The notes: a model not told the origin generated them from the letters alone. DNA of 64,000 nt from Flavobacterium sp. ENC (GCF_020991415.1 NZ_JAJMOY010000014.1:25664-89663), one strand, 5' to 3'. Counted from the first letter of the stretch, positions 16,936 to 25,274 are shown. Numbers and translations are program-made.

Positions 16936-17943
16936 ATGAATACTCTGAAAAAAGGAATATTATTCGCTGCGCTGCTTTCCAGCCTGTTTTTTATAAGCTG
17001 TAGTAACGACGACGACGATGACGATTTAATTGGAAACTGGATCAAAAAATCATCATTTGATGGCCCTGCAAGATCCAGTGCTGCCAGTTTTGTTATTGGG
17101 GATTATGCTTATGTGGCTACCGGATATACAGGAGATGAATATTTAAAGGATTTATGGGCTTATAATTCAGCAGGTGACTACTGGGAACAAAAAGCAAATT
17201 TCATAGGGATAGGAAGAAGTTCTGCTTCAAGTTTTACACTAAACGACAAAGGATATGTTGGTCTTGGCTATGACGGAACTAACAAACTAAAAGATTTTTA
17301 TCAATACGACCCTTCGAGCAATAGCTGGACCCAGAAAACGGATTTTGCAGGTACGGCAAGATATGCTGCTGTAGGTTTTCAGGCAGGCGGTAAAGCATAT
17401 TTTGGAACCGGATACGACGGGAATTATCTAAAAGATTTCTACAGATATGACGATCAGACCAATACCTGGACACTTATGAACGGATTTAGCGGAAACAAGA
17501 GACGTAATGCTGCTGTGTTTGTAATTGACGACAAAGCGTATTTAGCAACGGGAATCAACAACGGCGTGTACCAGGAAGACTTTTGGGAATTTAATCCAGC
17601 TACTGATGTATGGACAAGAAAAAGAGATATCGACAAGGACACTGACGATGATGACTCCTACAATGATGAATATTCTATTGTTCGCTCTAATGCATCCGGT
17701 TTTGCATTAAACGGATTAGGATATATTGTTGGCGGAGAAGGCTTAAGTACGATTTGGGAATACAATCCGTCAACTGATCTCTGGACTGAAAGAACCTCTA
17801 TGGAAGGTGCCTCACGAACAGATGCCGTTGGTTTTACCATCAACAACCGCAGTTTCTATATGTTAGGAAGAATAGGTTCTACTTATTATGATGATGCCTG
17901 GGAATTTAAACCTTTAGAGGAACAAAATGATGACGATAACTAA
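16936..17943 (+). CDS. Kelch-repeat lipoprotein
   Basis: This 335-residue protein has a lipoprotein signal (FFISC, Cys at about 22) followed by a run of six aspartates, a pattern common in surface-exposed lipoproteins of flavobacteria. The body contains six Kelch-like blades of about 45-50 residues. Each has a Gly-rich strand such as YVATGYTGDEYLKDLWAYN and an aromatic W in D-x-W-x-x-K, for example YWEQKANF, SWTQKTDF, TWTLMNGF and LWTERTSM. These predict a beta-propeller. No catalytic residues were recognised; it may bind a glycan or protein. Its last codons overlap the DUF4907 gene by 17 bases, implying coupling. Confidence 0.88.
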   Translation: MNTLKKGILFAALLSSLFFISCSNDDDDDDLIGNWIKKSSFDGPARSSAASFVIGDYAYVATGYTGDEYLKDLWAYNSAGDYWEQKANFIGIGRSSASSFTLNDKGYVGLGYDGTNKLKDFYQYDPSSNSWTQKTDFAGTARYAAVGFQAGGKAYFGTGYDGNYLKDFYRYDDQTNTWTLMNGFSGNKRRNAAVFVIDDKAYLATGINNGVYQEDFWEFNPATDVWTRKRDIDKDTDDDDSYNDEYSIVRSNASGFALNGLGYIVGGEGLSTIWEYNPSTDLWTERTSMEGASRTDAVGFTINNRSFYMLGRIGSTYYDDAWEFKPLEEQNDDDN

Positions 17944-18259
17944 CACAAAAAAAATCTTTCGGTACATCCGGAAGATTTTCTTATTTATTTTTCTTGTTTT
18001 ACACCTGACAGCCTGTACCAAAAGCAATAAATTAAAAACGGAAACTTTTAAGACCACTTCAGGATGGGGATATTCTGTTGCCTACAAAAATAAAATCATC
18101 ATCAGGCAATCTGTTATTCCGGTAATCAACGACTCTAAAAGCTTCTCTACAGAAGAAGATGCGCTTAAGGTCGCCAATCTGGTCGAAAATAAACTCAGCC
18201 ACAACATATCGCCTACGGTAACCAAAAATGATTTAATTTTATTAAAAATAAAATTCTAA
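17927..18259 (+). CDS. DUF4907-domain lipoprotein-like small protein
   Basis: This 110-residue protein has an N-terminal hydrophobic segment ending HLTACTKS, with Cys at about residue 30 that fits a lipobox. The DUF4907 signature follows: SGWGYSVAYKNKIIIRQSVIPVINDSKSFSTEEDALKVANLV in parts (GWGY, IIRQ, IPVI, F-x-T-E-E-D-A). The family is small and periplasmic, and its function is unknown. In Bacteroidota it often sits next to Kelch or galactose-oxidase-like genes, as here. The gene overlaps the Kelch gene by 17 bases, and its stop codon directly abuts the kinase start, so all three are probably translated from one mRNA. Confidence 0.82.
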   Translation: MMTITNTKKIFRYIRKIFLFIFLVLHLTACTKSNKLKTETFKTTSGWGYSVAYKNKIIIRQSVIPVINDSKSFSTEEDALKVANLVENKLSHNISPTVTKNDLILLKIKF

Positions 18260-19363
18260 ATGAACATAGGCGCGATAAAAAATACCAGCTCTAACAAAAT
18301 CCTGTTCCATGTTATCATATGGGTTTTCTTTATCCTGACATCACTGATTCAGTTTTATGAAAGCCCGTTTACCATCAATAATGATTTTTATGTACAGTGG
18401 TTTACCGGTATCATTTTGTTTTACCTGAATTATTTTTATTTGGTTCCTGCCTTGCTGCTGGAAAAAAAATACTGGCTTTATTTTGTTTTTGTTCTGGCAT
18501 TGATCCTGCTTTTTATGATCATAAGGATTAATTATTTTATGCCTGAATTCAGACACACGAGGCCCCTTAGAATGATGCCTCCGCCCGACAGTGTAAATTT
18601 ATATTTAAAAGGTCACCGGGTTCGGGCAGTCATGGCAAAACAGCCTTTGTTTTTTAAGATTGGTCCTTCCCTTTTTTATATTTTGATTATCACGATTAGT
18701 GCTATTATCAGAACTCTAACTGAATTTTATAACAACCAGCAAAACAAATTAATTGCCGAAACCCACAGGACGAATACTGAATTGATTTATTTGCGAAAGC
18801 AGACCAATCCGCATTTTTTATTCAATTCATTAAATAGTATTTATTCACTGGCACACAAAAAATCTGATTTGGTCCCTGATGCCATCGTGACATTATCTGA
18901 ATTAATGCGCTATATGCTGTATGAAACAGACAATCAAACGGTGGCTTTAGAAAAAGAAATCAACTACATTCAGAATTACATCGAATTACAAAAACTCAGG
19001 CTCAACAACATAGAAGACATTGTGATAAATGTTCATGGCGATACCCGGCATCAGTTTATAGAGCCTTTGCTGCTGATTTCTTTTGTAGAAAATGCGTTTA
19101 AATATGGTACCGATTACAAAGGTGCCGCCCATGTAAAAATCAAAATTTTCATACTAGACAACAACCTTGATTTCTGGATCGAAAACACGATTGAAAATTA
19201 TGTCAAAGACCCTGAAAATTCAGGGATTGGATTGGTTAATATTCAAAACCGCCTCGACTTGCTTTACCCAAATGCACACGAACTGAACATAAGCCAGGAC
19301 CATAAATTCTATCGGGTACATTTAAATTTAAAATTAGACAGTATTCAGAACACAATAAACTAA
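18260..19363 (+). CDS. LytS/YehU-type sensor histidine kinase
   Basis: This 367-residue membrane kinase has about four transmembrane segments (roughly 12-32, 48-66, 71-92 and 135-155). They are followed by the His_kinase (PF06580) box QTNPHFLFNSLNSIYSLA with phosphorylated His185, then a GHKL ATPase domain including VENAFKYG and GIGLVNIQNRL. The extracytoplasmic loop between segments 3 and 4 contains a Met/Pro-rich stretch (RMMPPPD). Such kinases pair with LytTR regulators; the likely partner is at 20181, separated by the dioxygenase-like gene. The signal is unknown. It abuts the DUF4907 gene with no intergenic base. Confidence 0.94.
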   Translation: MNIGAIKNTSSNKILFHVIIWVFFILTSLIQFYESPFTINNDFYVQWFTGIILFYLNYFYLVPALLLEKKYWLYFVFVLALILLFMIIRINYFMPEFRHTRPLRMMPPPDSVNLYLKGHRVRAVMAKQPLFFKIGPSLFYILIITISAIIRTLTEFYNNQQNKLIAETHRTNTELIYLRKQTNPHFLFNSLNSIYSLAHKKSDLVPDAIVTLSELMRYMLYETDNQTVALEKEINYIQNYIELQKLRLNNIEDIVINVHGDTRHQFIEPLLLISFVENAFKYGTDYKGAAHVKIKIFILDNNLDFWIENTIENYVKDPENSGIGLVNIQNRLDLLYPNAHELNISQDHKFYRVHLNLKLDSIQNTIN

Positions 19364-19370
19364 GAACACT

Positions 19371-20078
19371 ATGGACAGAAAAAAGTTTATCCGAAATGGT
19401 ATTTTAGGAATTGCTTCATTAGCAACCGCTGCCAAATTATTAGAATCCTGTTCTAAAGATGACAATAACACCAATGAAAATGCTTCCGTTGACGGAACCT
19501 GTACAGTTTCGCCTTCTGAAACCAAAGGCCCTTTCCCGATTAAAACACCAAGTCAGTTAGTTCTGGAAAACATCAAATCAGACCGGATCGGAATCGCCCT
19601 TCTTATTAATCTGACGATCGAAAACAAAAACAATAACTGCTTGCCCTTCGAAGGTGTTTTGGTTGATGTATGGCATTGTGACAAAGACGGAAACTATTCG
19701 GAATACGGAGGAACCGGAATGCAGCAAACCGATTATACAACTGTTCATTTTTTAAGAGGCAGACAAGCTACAGACTCTAAAGGCACCGTATCTTTCCTTT
19801 CGATTTTCCCGGGCTGGTATCAGGGCAGGGCGCCACATGTACATGTTGAAGTTTTAACGACCAGTGGTTCTTCCTTATTGGTAACCCAAATTGCATTTCC
19901 TGAGAATGTCTCCAGTGCCGTATATTCAAGTACCAATTATGCTTCTCACGGTCAGGCCGACACCTCTAATACCAAAGACAATGTGTTTTCCGATAGCTTA
20001 GCAAATGAACTGGCAACCCTAACAGGCAATTTAACAGACGGTTATACACTGAGCAAAACAATTACCGTAAACGGCTAA
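19371..20078 (+). CDS. Intradiol ring-cleavage dioxygenase-like exported protein
   Basis: This 235-residue protein has an N-terminal export or anchor region (KKFIRNGILGIASLATAAKLLESC, read in parts) with Cys27 as a possible atypical lipidation site. The domain matches the protocatechuate 3,4-dioxygenase beta-like fold: VDVWHCDKDGNYSEY gives ligand Tyr109, and PGWYQGRAPHVHVEV gives Tyr150, Arg153, His156 and His158, the full Tyr-Tyr-His-His non-haem iron set. It could cleave catechol-type compounds, but exported homologues in Bacteroidota have no proven substrate. It is located between a histidine kinase and its likely response regulator, so aromatic or siderophore-type catechols might be connected with the signal; this is inference. 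Confidence 0.87.
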   Translation: MDRKKFIRNGILGIASLATAAKLLESCSKDDNNTNENASVDGTCTVSPSETKGPFPIKTPSQLVLENIKSDRIGIALLINLTIENKNNNCLPFEGVLVDVWHCDKDGNYSEYGGTGMQQTDYTTVHFLRGRQATDSKGTVSFLSIFPGWYQGRAPHVHVEVLTTSGSSLLVTQIAFPENVSSAVYSSTNYASHGQADTSNTKDNVFSDSLANELATLTGNLTDGYTLSKTITVNG

Positions 20079-20135
20079 TTTAGACGTAAAGTGCATTTTA
20101 TGAAAACTTTAAAACTTATTTTAGGGGTTTCAAAC

Positions 20136-20146
20136 TACTTTTGAGC
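20136..20146 (+). promoter_or_regulatory. -7 box of the response-regulator gene, same word as upstream operon
   Basis: TACTTTTGAGC, identical over 11 bases to 16055-16065. It lies about 35 bases before the start codon at 20181. No TTG -33 element is visible. Confidence 0.5.
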
Positions 20147-20180
20147 ACCAAAACAAATTTAAGAATCTAATTTCAGGCAA

Positions 20181-20897
20181 ATGAAATGTGTAATTATAGA
20201 CGATGAACCGCTAGCGGTTGAATTATTAGAAGATTTTGTGAGAAAGATAGATTCGCTTGAATTGGTTAGTACATTCAACAATGCTATTGATGCTGTTTCT
20301 TTTATCAATCAGAACAATGTCGATTTGATTTTTCTGGACATACAGATGCCGCATTTCTCCGGAATTGAATTTCTGAATACGATCGAAAAAAAATCTCTGA
20401 TTATTTTTACTACTGCCTATTCCGATTATGCTGTTGAAGGCTTCAATCTTGGTGCAGTTGATTATTTGGTAAAGCCAATTCCTTTTCACCGATTTTTAAA
20501 ATCAGTCGTAAGGGCACAACAGATTTTAAATCCGGCTGCGCCAATTCAGGCCATTTCTGAAACCACTGCTGCTCCGGAATCAGAACAGGATTTTATGTTT
20601 GTGAGAGCTGAATATGAAAATGTAAAAATGAATTTTTCAGACATCTTATTTATCGAAGGACTGAAAGATTATGTAAAAATCTATACCACAGACAATAAAT
20701 TTACGCTGACCTTAATCAGCTTAATTAAACTGGAAAATTTACTTTCCAACAAAGGTTTTTCCAGAATTCACCGGTCGTATATCATTAATATAAAACATGT
20801 AAAATCAATACAGAAAAATAAAGTTTTGATTAGTGACAAACGAATTCCGATTAGTGAAAGCTACAAAAATGCCTTTTTCGAGAAAATCAATTTATAG
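20181..20897 (+). CDS. LytTR-family response regulator
   Basis: This 238-residue regulator has a receiver domain (about 1-120) with acidic pocket Asp7-Asp8, phosphoacceptor Asp53 in LIFLDIQMP, conserved Thr in IIFTTAYSDYAVEGF and Lys in YLVKPI. A Pro/Ala/Glu linker leads to a LytTR DNA-binding domain (about 140-235) with the typical FIEGLKDYVKIYT and FSRIHRSYIIN motifs. It is the likely partner of the LytS-type kinase at 18260. It has its own promoter-like box that matches the one before the operon at 16080, so the two units may be activated together. Confidence 0.95.
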   Translation: MKCVIIDDEPLAVELLEDFVRKIDSLELVSTFNNAIDAVSFINQNNVDLIFLDIQMPHFSGIEFLNTIEKKSLIIFTTAYSDYAVEGFNLGAVDYLVKPIPFHRFLKSVVRAQQILNPAAPIQAISETTAAPESEQDFMFVRAEYENVKMNFSDILFIEGLKDYVKIYTTDNKFTLTLISLIKLENLLSNKGFSRIHRSYIINIKHVKSIQKNKVLISDKRIPISESYKNAFFEKINL

Positions 20898-20906
20898 TTT
20901 AAAAAT

Positions 20907-20979
20907 AAATTCCAATTTTCAAATTCCAAATCCCAATAAACGTAAAGCCTTGGAATTTGGAATTTGAAAATTGGAATTT
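20907..20979. repeat. Perfect 24-bp palindrome after the response-regulator gene
   Basis: Arms 20907-20930 and 20956-20979 are perfectly complementary, with a 25-base loop. The arms are built from recurring words (AATTCCAA, AAATTCCAA). It lies between two convergent genes, so it may serve as a bidirectional terminator or be a dispersed intergenic element. Confidence 0.9.
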
Positions 20980-20994
20980 GAAATTTAATACTTA

Positions 20995-21510
20995 TTATTC
21001 GTCCTTAAACCAGCCCGAATACATGACATAATTGTTAGAAATACGTTCGATTTCTCCTGCGAAGTCAGACTGATCAATCTCTTTTACTTTTTTTGCGGGT
21101 ACACCTGCATAAATGCTTCCTGAAGTGACCACCGTATTTTGCGTTAAAACCGCTCCGGCTGCAATAATAGAATTGCTTTCCACTACACAATTATCCATCA
21201 CAATGGCTCCCATTCCGATTAAAACATTATCGTGGATCGTGCAGCCGTGAACAATGGCATTATGGCCTATCGAAACATTATTACCGATGATGGTCGGATG
21301 CTTTTGATAGGTACAATGAATAATAGCACCATCCTGTATATTTACTTTATTTCCGATTTTAATGAAATGTACATCACCACGAATCACAGCATTAAACCAA
21401 ACGCTGCAGGAATCACCAAAAGTAACGTCCCCGACAATAGTTGCATTTTCGGCTACGTAACAATCCTCAGGAATTGCCGGTGATTTTCCGTTTACAGATT
21501 TAATCAACAT
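20995..21510 (-). CDS. Gamma-class carbonic anhydrase family protein (hexapeptide repeat)
   Basis: This 171-residue left-handed beta-helix protein has repeating hexapeptides such as ATIVGDVTFGDS and IGNNVSIGHNAIVHG. The three zinc- or iron-binding histidines of the gamma-CA family are present: His65 in AIIHC, and His83 and His88 in IGHNAIVHG. Typical homologues are 170-175 residues and trimeric. Carbonic anhydrase activity is plausible but not assured, as YrdA- and PaaY-type members are often weak or have other roles. The gene has no signal peptide. It is on the same strand as and just downstream of the PorP/SprF gene, 11 bases apart. Confidence 0.92.
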   Translation of the reverse strand: MLIKSVNGKSPAIPEDCYVAENATIVGDVTFGDSCSVWFNAVIRGDVHFIKIGNKVNIQDGAIIHCTYQKHPTIIGNNVSIGHNAIVHGCTIHDNVLIGMGAIVMDNCVVESNSIIAAGAVLTQNTVVTSGSIYAGVPAKKVKEIDQSDFAGEIERISNNYVMYSGWFKDE

Positions 21511-21521
21511 AATAAAAGATT

Positions 21522-22511
21522 TTAATTAATAGCCGGACAATTACAGTCGTAACGCTCTTTTTTACAAAACAAGTTGACACCTAAAGTAATCTGATGATAA
21601 CCGCCGGTATCAAATTTAACGTCTCCCGTTACTTGGGAATAGGTATAAGCAAACATAAAGTTTTTATAATTTACACCTATAATTGGTGTAATATATTGTA
21701 ATTTCTGAGAAGCAACCCCGCTTCCGGCACTATATTGTGCGCCATCAAAACTTCTTCTGTAGGATAATGCAGCCCATAAACTTCCAAAATCCATGTTTTT
21801 ATAGGCTTTTAAATTTACATCTATTGATTTTTGTTTGGTCTCATCAAATAATTGAAATAAAACCGATGGCTCCCAGGTGATACTTTCACTTTTTCCAAAA
21901 ACATATCCGGCACTCAACAAAAACTTTCTCAGATTATTGCTTTCATATTCCGAATACAATTCCCTTCTCGTTTCTAAAACGCCCTGAACCGTGGCATGAG
22001 CATAAAAATTCAGGTAATTATAAGAAGCTCCAAAATCGACATTGAAATAAGAATCTTTCTGAATCGATCCGAAAACAAGAGGGTCAAAAGTTGTTCCAAA
22101 TTGCGTTTCGTCCAACTGACTTTGAATTACCCCGCCGCTGATACCAAAAGAAAGCTGATTCAAATCGACTTCATCTCTCGAAAACATAATATGGTGTGCG
22201 TAGGTAAGCTTCAGTCCTTTTTGCGAATGGTATCCATTTTTGTCATTAAAGACAATGATTCCGGCTCCGGAACGCTCTCCTATTCGTCCATTAAAACTTA
22301 AAGTCTGAAGGGATGGCGCATCTTCCTGGCCAAACCATTGCTTTCTCGCTGTCAATCGTATTTTTGCACAATTGGCAGCTCCCGCCATGGAAGGGTGGAT
22401 TAGATAATAATTATCGGATAAATAATCTGAATAAACTGGAATGCCTTCTTGTGAATAAGAGTATAAAGAGGTAACCAAAAAAATAAATAAAACCTTGATT
22501 CTAAATTCCAT
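21522..22511 (-). CDS. PorP/SprF-family type IX secretion membrane protein
   Basis: This 329-residue outer-membrane protein has a signal peptide ending YSYSQ at about 21. The motif IPVYSDYLSDNYYLIHPSMAGAA, read in parts, is the family's conserved opening (x-NxYLIHPSMAG), and the chain continues as barrel strands. PorP/SprF proteins associate with type B-sorted adhesins and T9SS attachment. Here there is no adjacent adhesin, unlike the second family member at 58967; it stands alone apart from the carbonic anhydrase gene. The C-terminus (YDCNCPAIN) has two Cys separated by one residue, similar to the pattern in SprF-like proteins. Confidence 0.9.
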   Translation of the reverse strand: MEFRIKVLFIFLVTSLYSYSQEGIPVYSDYLSDNYYLIHPSMAGAANCAKIRLTARKQWFGQEDAPSLQTLSFNGRIGERSGAGIIVFNDKNGYHSQKGLKLTYAHHIMFSRDEVDLNQLSFGISGGVIQSQLDETQFGTTFDPLVFGSIQKDSYFNVDFGASYNYLNFYAHATVQGVLETRRELYSEYESNNLRKFLLSAGYVFGKSESITWEPSVLFQLFDETKQKSIDVNLKAYKNMDFGSLWAALSYRRSFDGAQYSAGSGVASQKLQYITPIIGVNYKNFMFAYTYSQVTGDVKFDTGGYHQITLGVNLFCKKERYDCNCPAIN

Positions 22512-22630
22512 AAAGGCAATTTTGTTTAAATATATTTCTGACTCTTCTATTTTAATACGATTAATTTGAAAAGAGTCTTAATTATTTTATTAAAAAACCA
22601 AATATAGGTATTAGTAGAAAATAACTTTAC

Positions 22631-22638
22631 TAAATTTG
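22631..22638 (+). promoter_or_regulatory. -7 box before the Nfu gene
   Basis: TAAATTTG, 16 bases before the start codon at 22655. A weak TTA lies 17 bases upstream of it. The divergent PorP/SprF gene shares this 143-base region. Confidence 0.55.
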
Positions 22639-22654
22639 CCAAAAAATACAACTC

Positions 22655-23554
22655 ATGACAAAAATCACTATAAAAGAAACTCAAAATCCAACTATCTTAA
22701 AGTTTGAGTTTGAAGATTTCATTACTCAGAATCAAAATTTTGAATTTAAAAATATCGATGAGGCAAGTGCTTCTCCACTGGCACAGCAACTATTCTATCT
22801 TCCGTTTGTAAAAACAGTCTATATCTCGGGTAATTTTATTGCTATTGAAAGATACAGTATCGTGGAATGGGATGACGTAAAAGATGCGGTTGCCGAGCAA
22901 ATTGCTTCATTTGTTGATAAGGGCGGTGTGATTATAAAAATCGACGAAAACGCTGCTAAAAAACAGCCGATTACGGTTTATGGCGAATCAACTCCGAATC
23001 CTTCGGCGTTAAAATTTGTCGTAAGCAGAATGCTGACCAGAAACGCTGTAGAATACAAAAACATCGATCAGACGGCTTCTTCTCCATTGGCAAAGGAATT
23101 GTTTAAATTCCCATATGTGAAAGAGGTTTTTATCGATGAAAATTATATTTCGGTAACGAAATATGATATCAACGACTGGCAGGAAATCACACTTGAAGTG
23201 CGCACTTTTATCAAGCAGTTTATCGAAAACGGCGGAACTGTTTTAGACGAAACGTTAATCGAAGTTGCCACTAAAAACGACATCACCAAAGATGAAGCTT
23301 TCGACAAATTAGACGTGACTTCCCAGCAAATTATCAATATCCTGGAAGAATATGTAAAACCGGCAGTAGCGGCTGACGGAGGAAATATTGCTTTTGATTC
23401 CTACAATGAAACTGACAAGACCGTAAAAGTAATTTTACAGGGTGCCTGCAGCGGTTGCCCTTCTTCTACTTTTACACTTAAAAGCGGTATCGAAAATATG
23501 CTGAAAAGCATGCTGAACGATGAAGCCATTAAGGTAGAAGCAATAAATGCATAA
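22655..23554 (+). CDS. NifU-family iron-sulfur scaffold with duplicated Nfu N-terminal domain
   Basis: This 299-residue protein consists of two tandem Nfu_N-type domains (about 5-95 and 106-195) and a C-terminal NifU-like domain (about 222-299). The two N-terminal domains share NPxxLKF and the pattern ASxSPLAxxLFxxPxVKxVxI, as in ASASPLAQQLFYLP and ASSPLAKELFKFP. The C-terminal domain carries the cluster-binding CxxC, Cys265 and Cys268 in QGACSGCPSST. It would hand Fe-S clusters to client enzymes in the cytoplasm. The duplication of the N-terminal domain is clear from the sequence. A strong terminator follows. Confidence 0.95.
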   Translation: MTKITIKETQNPTILKFEFEDFITQNQNFEFKNIDEASASPLAQQLFYLPFVKTVYISGNFIAIERYSIVEWDDVKDAVAEQIASFVDKGGVIIKIDENAAKKQPITVYGESTPNPSALKFVVSRMLTRNAVEYKNIDQTASSPLAKELFKFPYVKEVFIDENYISVTKYDINDWQEITLEVRTFIKQFIENGGTVLDETLIEVATKNDITKDEAFDKLDVTSQQIINILEEYVKPAVAADGGNIAFDSYNETDKTVKVILQGACSGCPSSTFTLKSGIENMLKSMLNDEAIKVEAINA

Positions 23555-23568
23555 AAAAAAGCAGTATA

Positions 23569-23606
23569 AAAACAGAAGCGCCTTTATAAGGCGCTTCTGT
23601 TTTTTT
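23569..23606 (+). terminator. Terminator of the Nfu gene
   Basis: A perfect stem AAAACAGAAGCGCCTT (23569-23584) pairs across a 3-base loop with 23588-23603, followed by T residues. It is one of the strongest hairpins in the window. Confidence 0.93.
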
Positions 23607-23686
23607 ATAACCGCAACAGGCGAAATTATCGACACTATTCCTCCTAAGGAATAAGAACTCCTTTTTTCTTATAAAATAAATATAGC

Positions 23687-23694
23687 TATATTTG
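23687..23694 (+). promoter_or_regulatory. -7 promoter box of the MscS gene
   Basis: TATATTTG, 51 bases before the start codon at 23746. No TTG at -33. It lies upstream of a terminator-like hairpin in the leader. Confidence 0.6.
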
Positions 23695-23707
23695 CAGCAT
23701 TAATACG

Positions 23708-23733
23708 CCTTCTCTTTTGAGAAGGTTTTTTTT
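23708..23733 (+). terminator. Terminator-like hairpin in the MscS leader
   Basis: Stem CCTTCTC (23708-23714... pairing with GAGAAGG to 23725) with a TTTT loop and a run of about eight T. It lies between the promoter and the start codon, so it could attenuate the MscS transcript or give a short RNA of about 35 bases. Confidence 0.6.
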
Positions 23734-23745
23734 ATTCGAAAAAAC

Positions 23746-24558
23746 ATGAACATTGATCCAAATCAGGTTAGCAATTATGTGACTAAATATGCTGACGTAT
23801 TAGTTGATTATTCTCTGAAATTAGTTTCTGCCTTTATCATTCTGTTTGTTGGTATATACGCCATCAGATTAATAAACAGGATTATTACGAAGGTAATGAT
23901 CCAAAGAAATTTAGATCCTACTTTAACAAAATTCCTTTCGGACATCCTGATATGGGCACTCCGAATTTTATTGTTTGTAACTTTCATTTCAAAACTTGGA
24001 ATCGAAACATCATCTTTTGTTGCCATTTTAGGAGCAATGGGACTTGCCGTTGGTTTATCCCTGCAAGGTTCGCTTTCTAATTTCGCAGGCGGAATGTTAA
24101 TTATCGTTTTCAAACCATTCAAAGTGGGAGACACTATCGAGGCTCAGGGTGTGATAGCCACTGTAGCTGAAATTCAGATTTTCGTCACCAAAATGCTGAC
24201 CGCCAACAACCAAACCGTTTTTGTACCCAACGGTGCCTTATCAAACGGAACGATTATTAATTATTCGATGCAGGGAGAAAGAAGAGCCGATCTGACTTTT
24301 GCTGTTTCTTACGATTCAGATATTAAAAAAGCAAAGGAAGTGCTTTTGAATGTTTTAAACTCAAATCCAAAAGTCCTTAAAAAGCCGGAACCTGAGGTTT
24401 TCGTTAAAAACTTAACGGCAAGTTCTATTGAATTTTCCGTACGCCCATGGGCCAAAAACGAAAATTACGGAGTTGTTTTTTCTCAGACACTTGAAAATTG
24501 CAAAACGGCATTAGATGAAGCCGGAATTGCCATTCAGCCGTATACGCTTCAAAAATAA
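23746..24558 (+). CDS. Small-conductance mechanosensitive channel, MscS family
   Basis: This 270-residue channel has three transmembrane helices (about 20-42, 62-82 and 90-115). The pore helix includes the Gly/Ala-rich stretch ILGAMGLAVGLSLQGSLSNFAGG, given here as the region around residues 92-114. A soluble beta domain follows, with FKPFKVGDTIEAQG and VFVPNGALSNGTIINYS, all standard MscS features. It releases solutes during hypo-osmotic shock and acts in the inner membrane. The length matches E. coli MscS (286). A terminator-like hairpin in its leader suggests control at the mRNA level. It converges on tsaB with a gap of 7 bases. Confidence 0.95.
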   Translation: MNIDPNQVSNYVTKYADVLVDYSLKLVSAFIILFVGIYAIRLINRIITKVMIQRNLDPTLTKFLSDILIWALRILLFVTFISKLGIETSSFVAILGAMGLAVGLSLQGSLSNFAGGMLIIVFKPFKVGDTIEAQGVIATVAEIQIFVTKMLTANNQTVFVPNGALSNGTIINYSMQGERRADLTFAVSYDSDIKKAKEVLLNVLNSNPKVLKKPEPEVFVKNLTASSIEFSVRPWAKNENYGVVFSQTLENCKTALDEAGIAIQPYTLQK

Positions 24559-24565
24559 GATTGCG

Positions 24566-25240
24566 CTACTGTTTTTTAGATGGAGTAGTCATCATAAAAT
24601 CTTTCAGATAATAAGGTTCAAAATAAGCGACATCAACAGTGTCGCTTATTTTGAATTTATCATAACTGATTTTACCCATTGCAGCTGCTGAAGGGTATTT
24701 GATATCTTCTAAAAAAATAAAATTTTCCTTAGTCAGGACTGGTTTGCATTTTTCGGCGCAGTCGCCAACAAAATAAACCGTTTCTGTAATATCCTGAAAA
24801 GAATTTTCATCGATTACTTCTGCCTGAACGGATCTTTCTGTCTCTAATCCGGCGCTAAAAACAGCACTATACACTTCCATTCTTCTGGCATCCAGCATTG
24901 GAATAATTTTCCCCTCGGAAATTTTAGCCTGAGCAGCCAGAGTCAGTAAGGTGTCTACGGCAATCAATGGTATATTTAATGCATAGCACAAGCCTTTTGC
25001 TGCAGAAACACCAATTCGCAAACCTGTATAAGATCCTGGTCCCTGACTTACAGCTATTGCTGCCAGGTCATGAACTGAAATCCCTGATTCTGCTAGTACT
25101 TCTTCAATAAAGACATGTAATTTTTCGGCATGCGAATATCCTTCTTCTGCAATTTCTTTGCATAAAACTGTTTCGCCATTTTTGGCAATTGCCACCGAAC
25201 AATTTTTCGTAGCCGTTTCGATATTGAGAATAAAAGACAA
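24566..25240 (-). CDS. tsaB: tRNA threonylcarbamoyladenosine biosynthesis protein TsaB
   Basis: This 224-residue ASKHA-fold protein begins (M)SFILNIETATKNCSVA and contains VSQGPGSYTGLRIGVSAAKGL at about 88-108 (read in parts), the TsaB signature. It forms a complex with TsaD and TsaE to make the t6A base of tRNAs that read ANN codons. The start codon is TTG at 25240: no in-frame ATG occurs near it, and homologues begin MSxILNIETAT. It is the last gene after the export operon, 34 bases beyond the adaptor stop, and may be cotranscribed with it. Confidence 0.94.
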   Translation of the reverse strand: MSFILNIETATKNCSVAIAKNGETVLCKEIAEEGYSHAEKLHVFIEEVLAESGISVHDLAAIAVSQGPGSYTGLRIGVSAAKGLCYALNIPLIAVDTLLTLAAQAKISEGKIIPMLDARRMEVYSAVFSAGLETERSVQAEVIDENSFQDITETVYFVGDCAEKCKPVLTKENFIFLEDIKYPSAAAMGKISYDKFKISDTVDVAYFEPYYLKDFMMTTPSKKQ

Positions 25241-25274
25241 TTTATTTATTTTTTTAGTTGAATATTAACCTGAA

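Noticed and set aside
20995..21510. Possible acetyltransferase because of hexapeptide repeats
   Set aside because: Three histidines at gamma carbonic anhydrase positions (65, 83, 88) and lack of an acetyltransferase C-terminal region favour the gamma-CA family.
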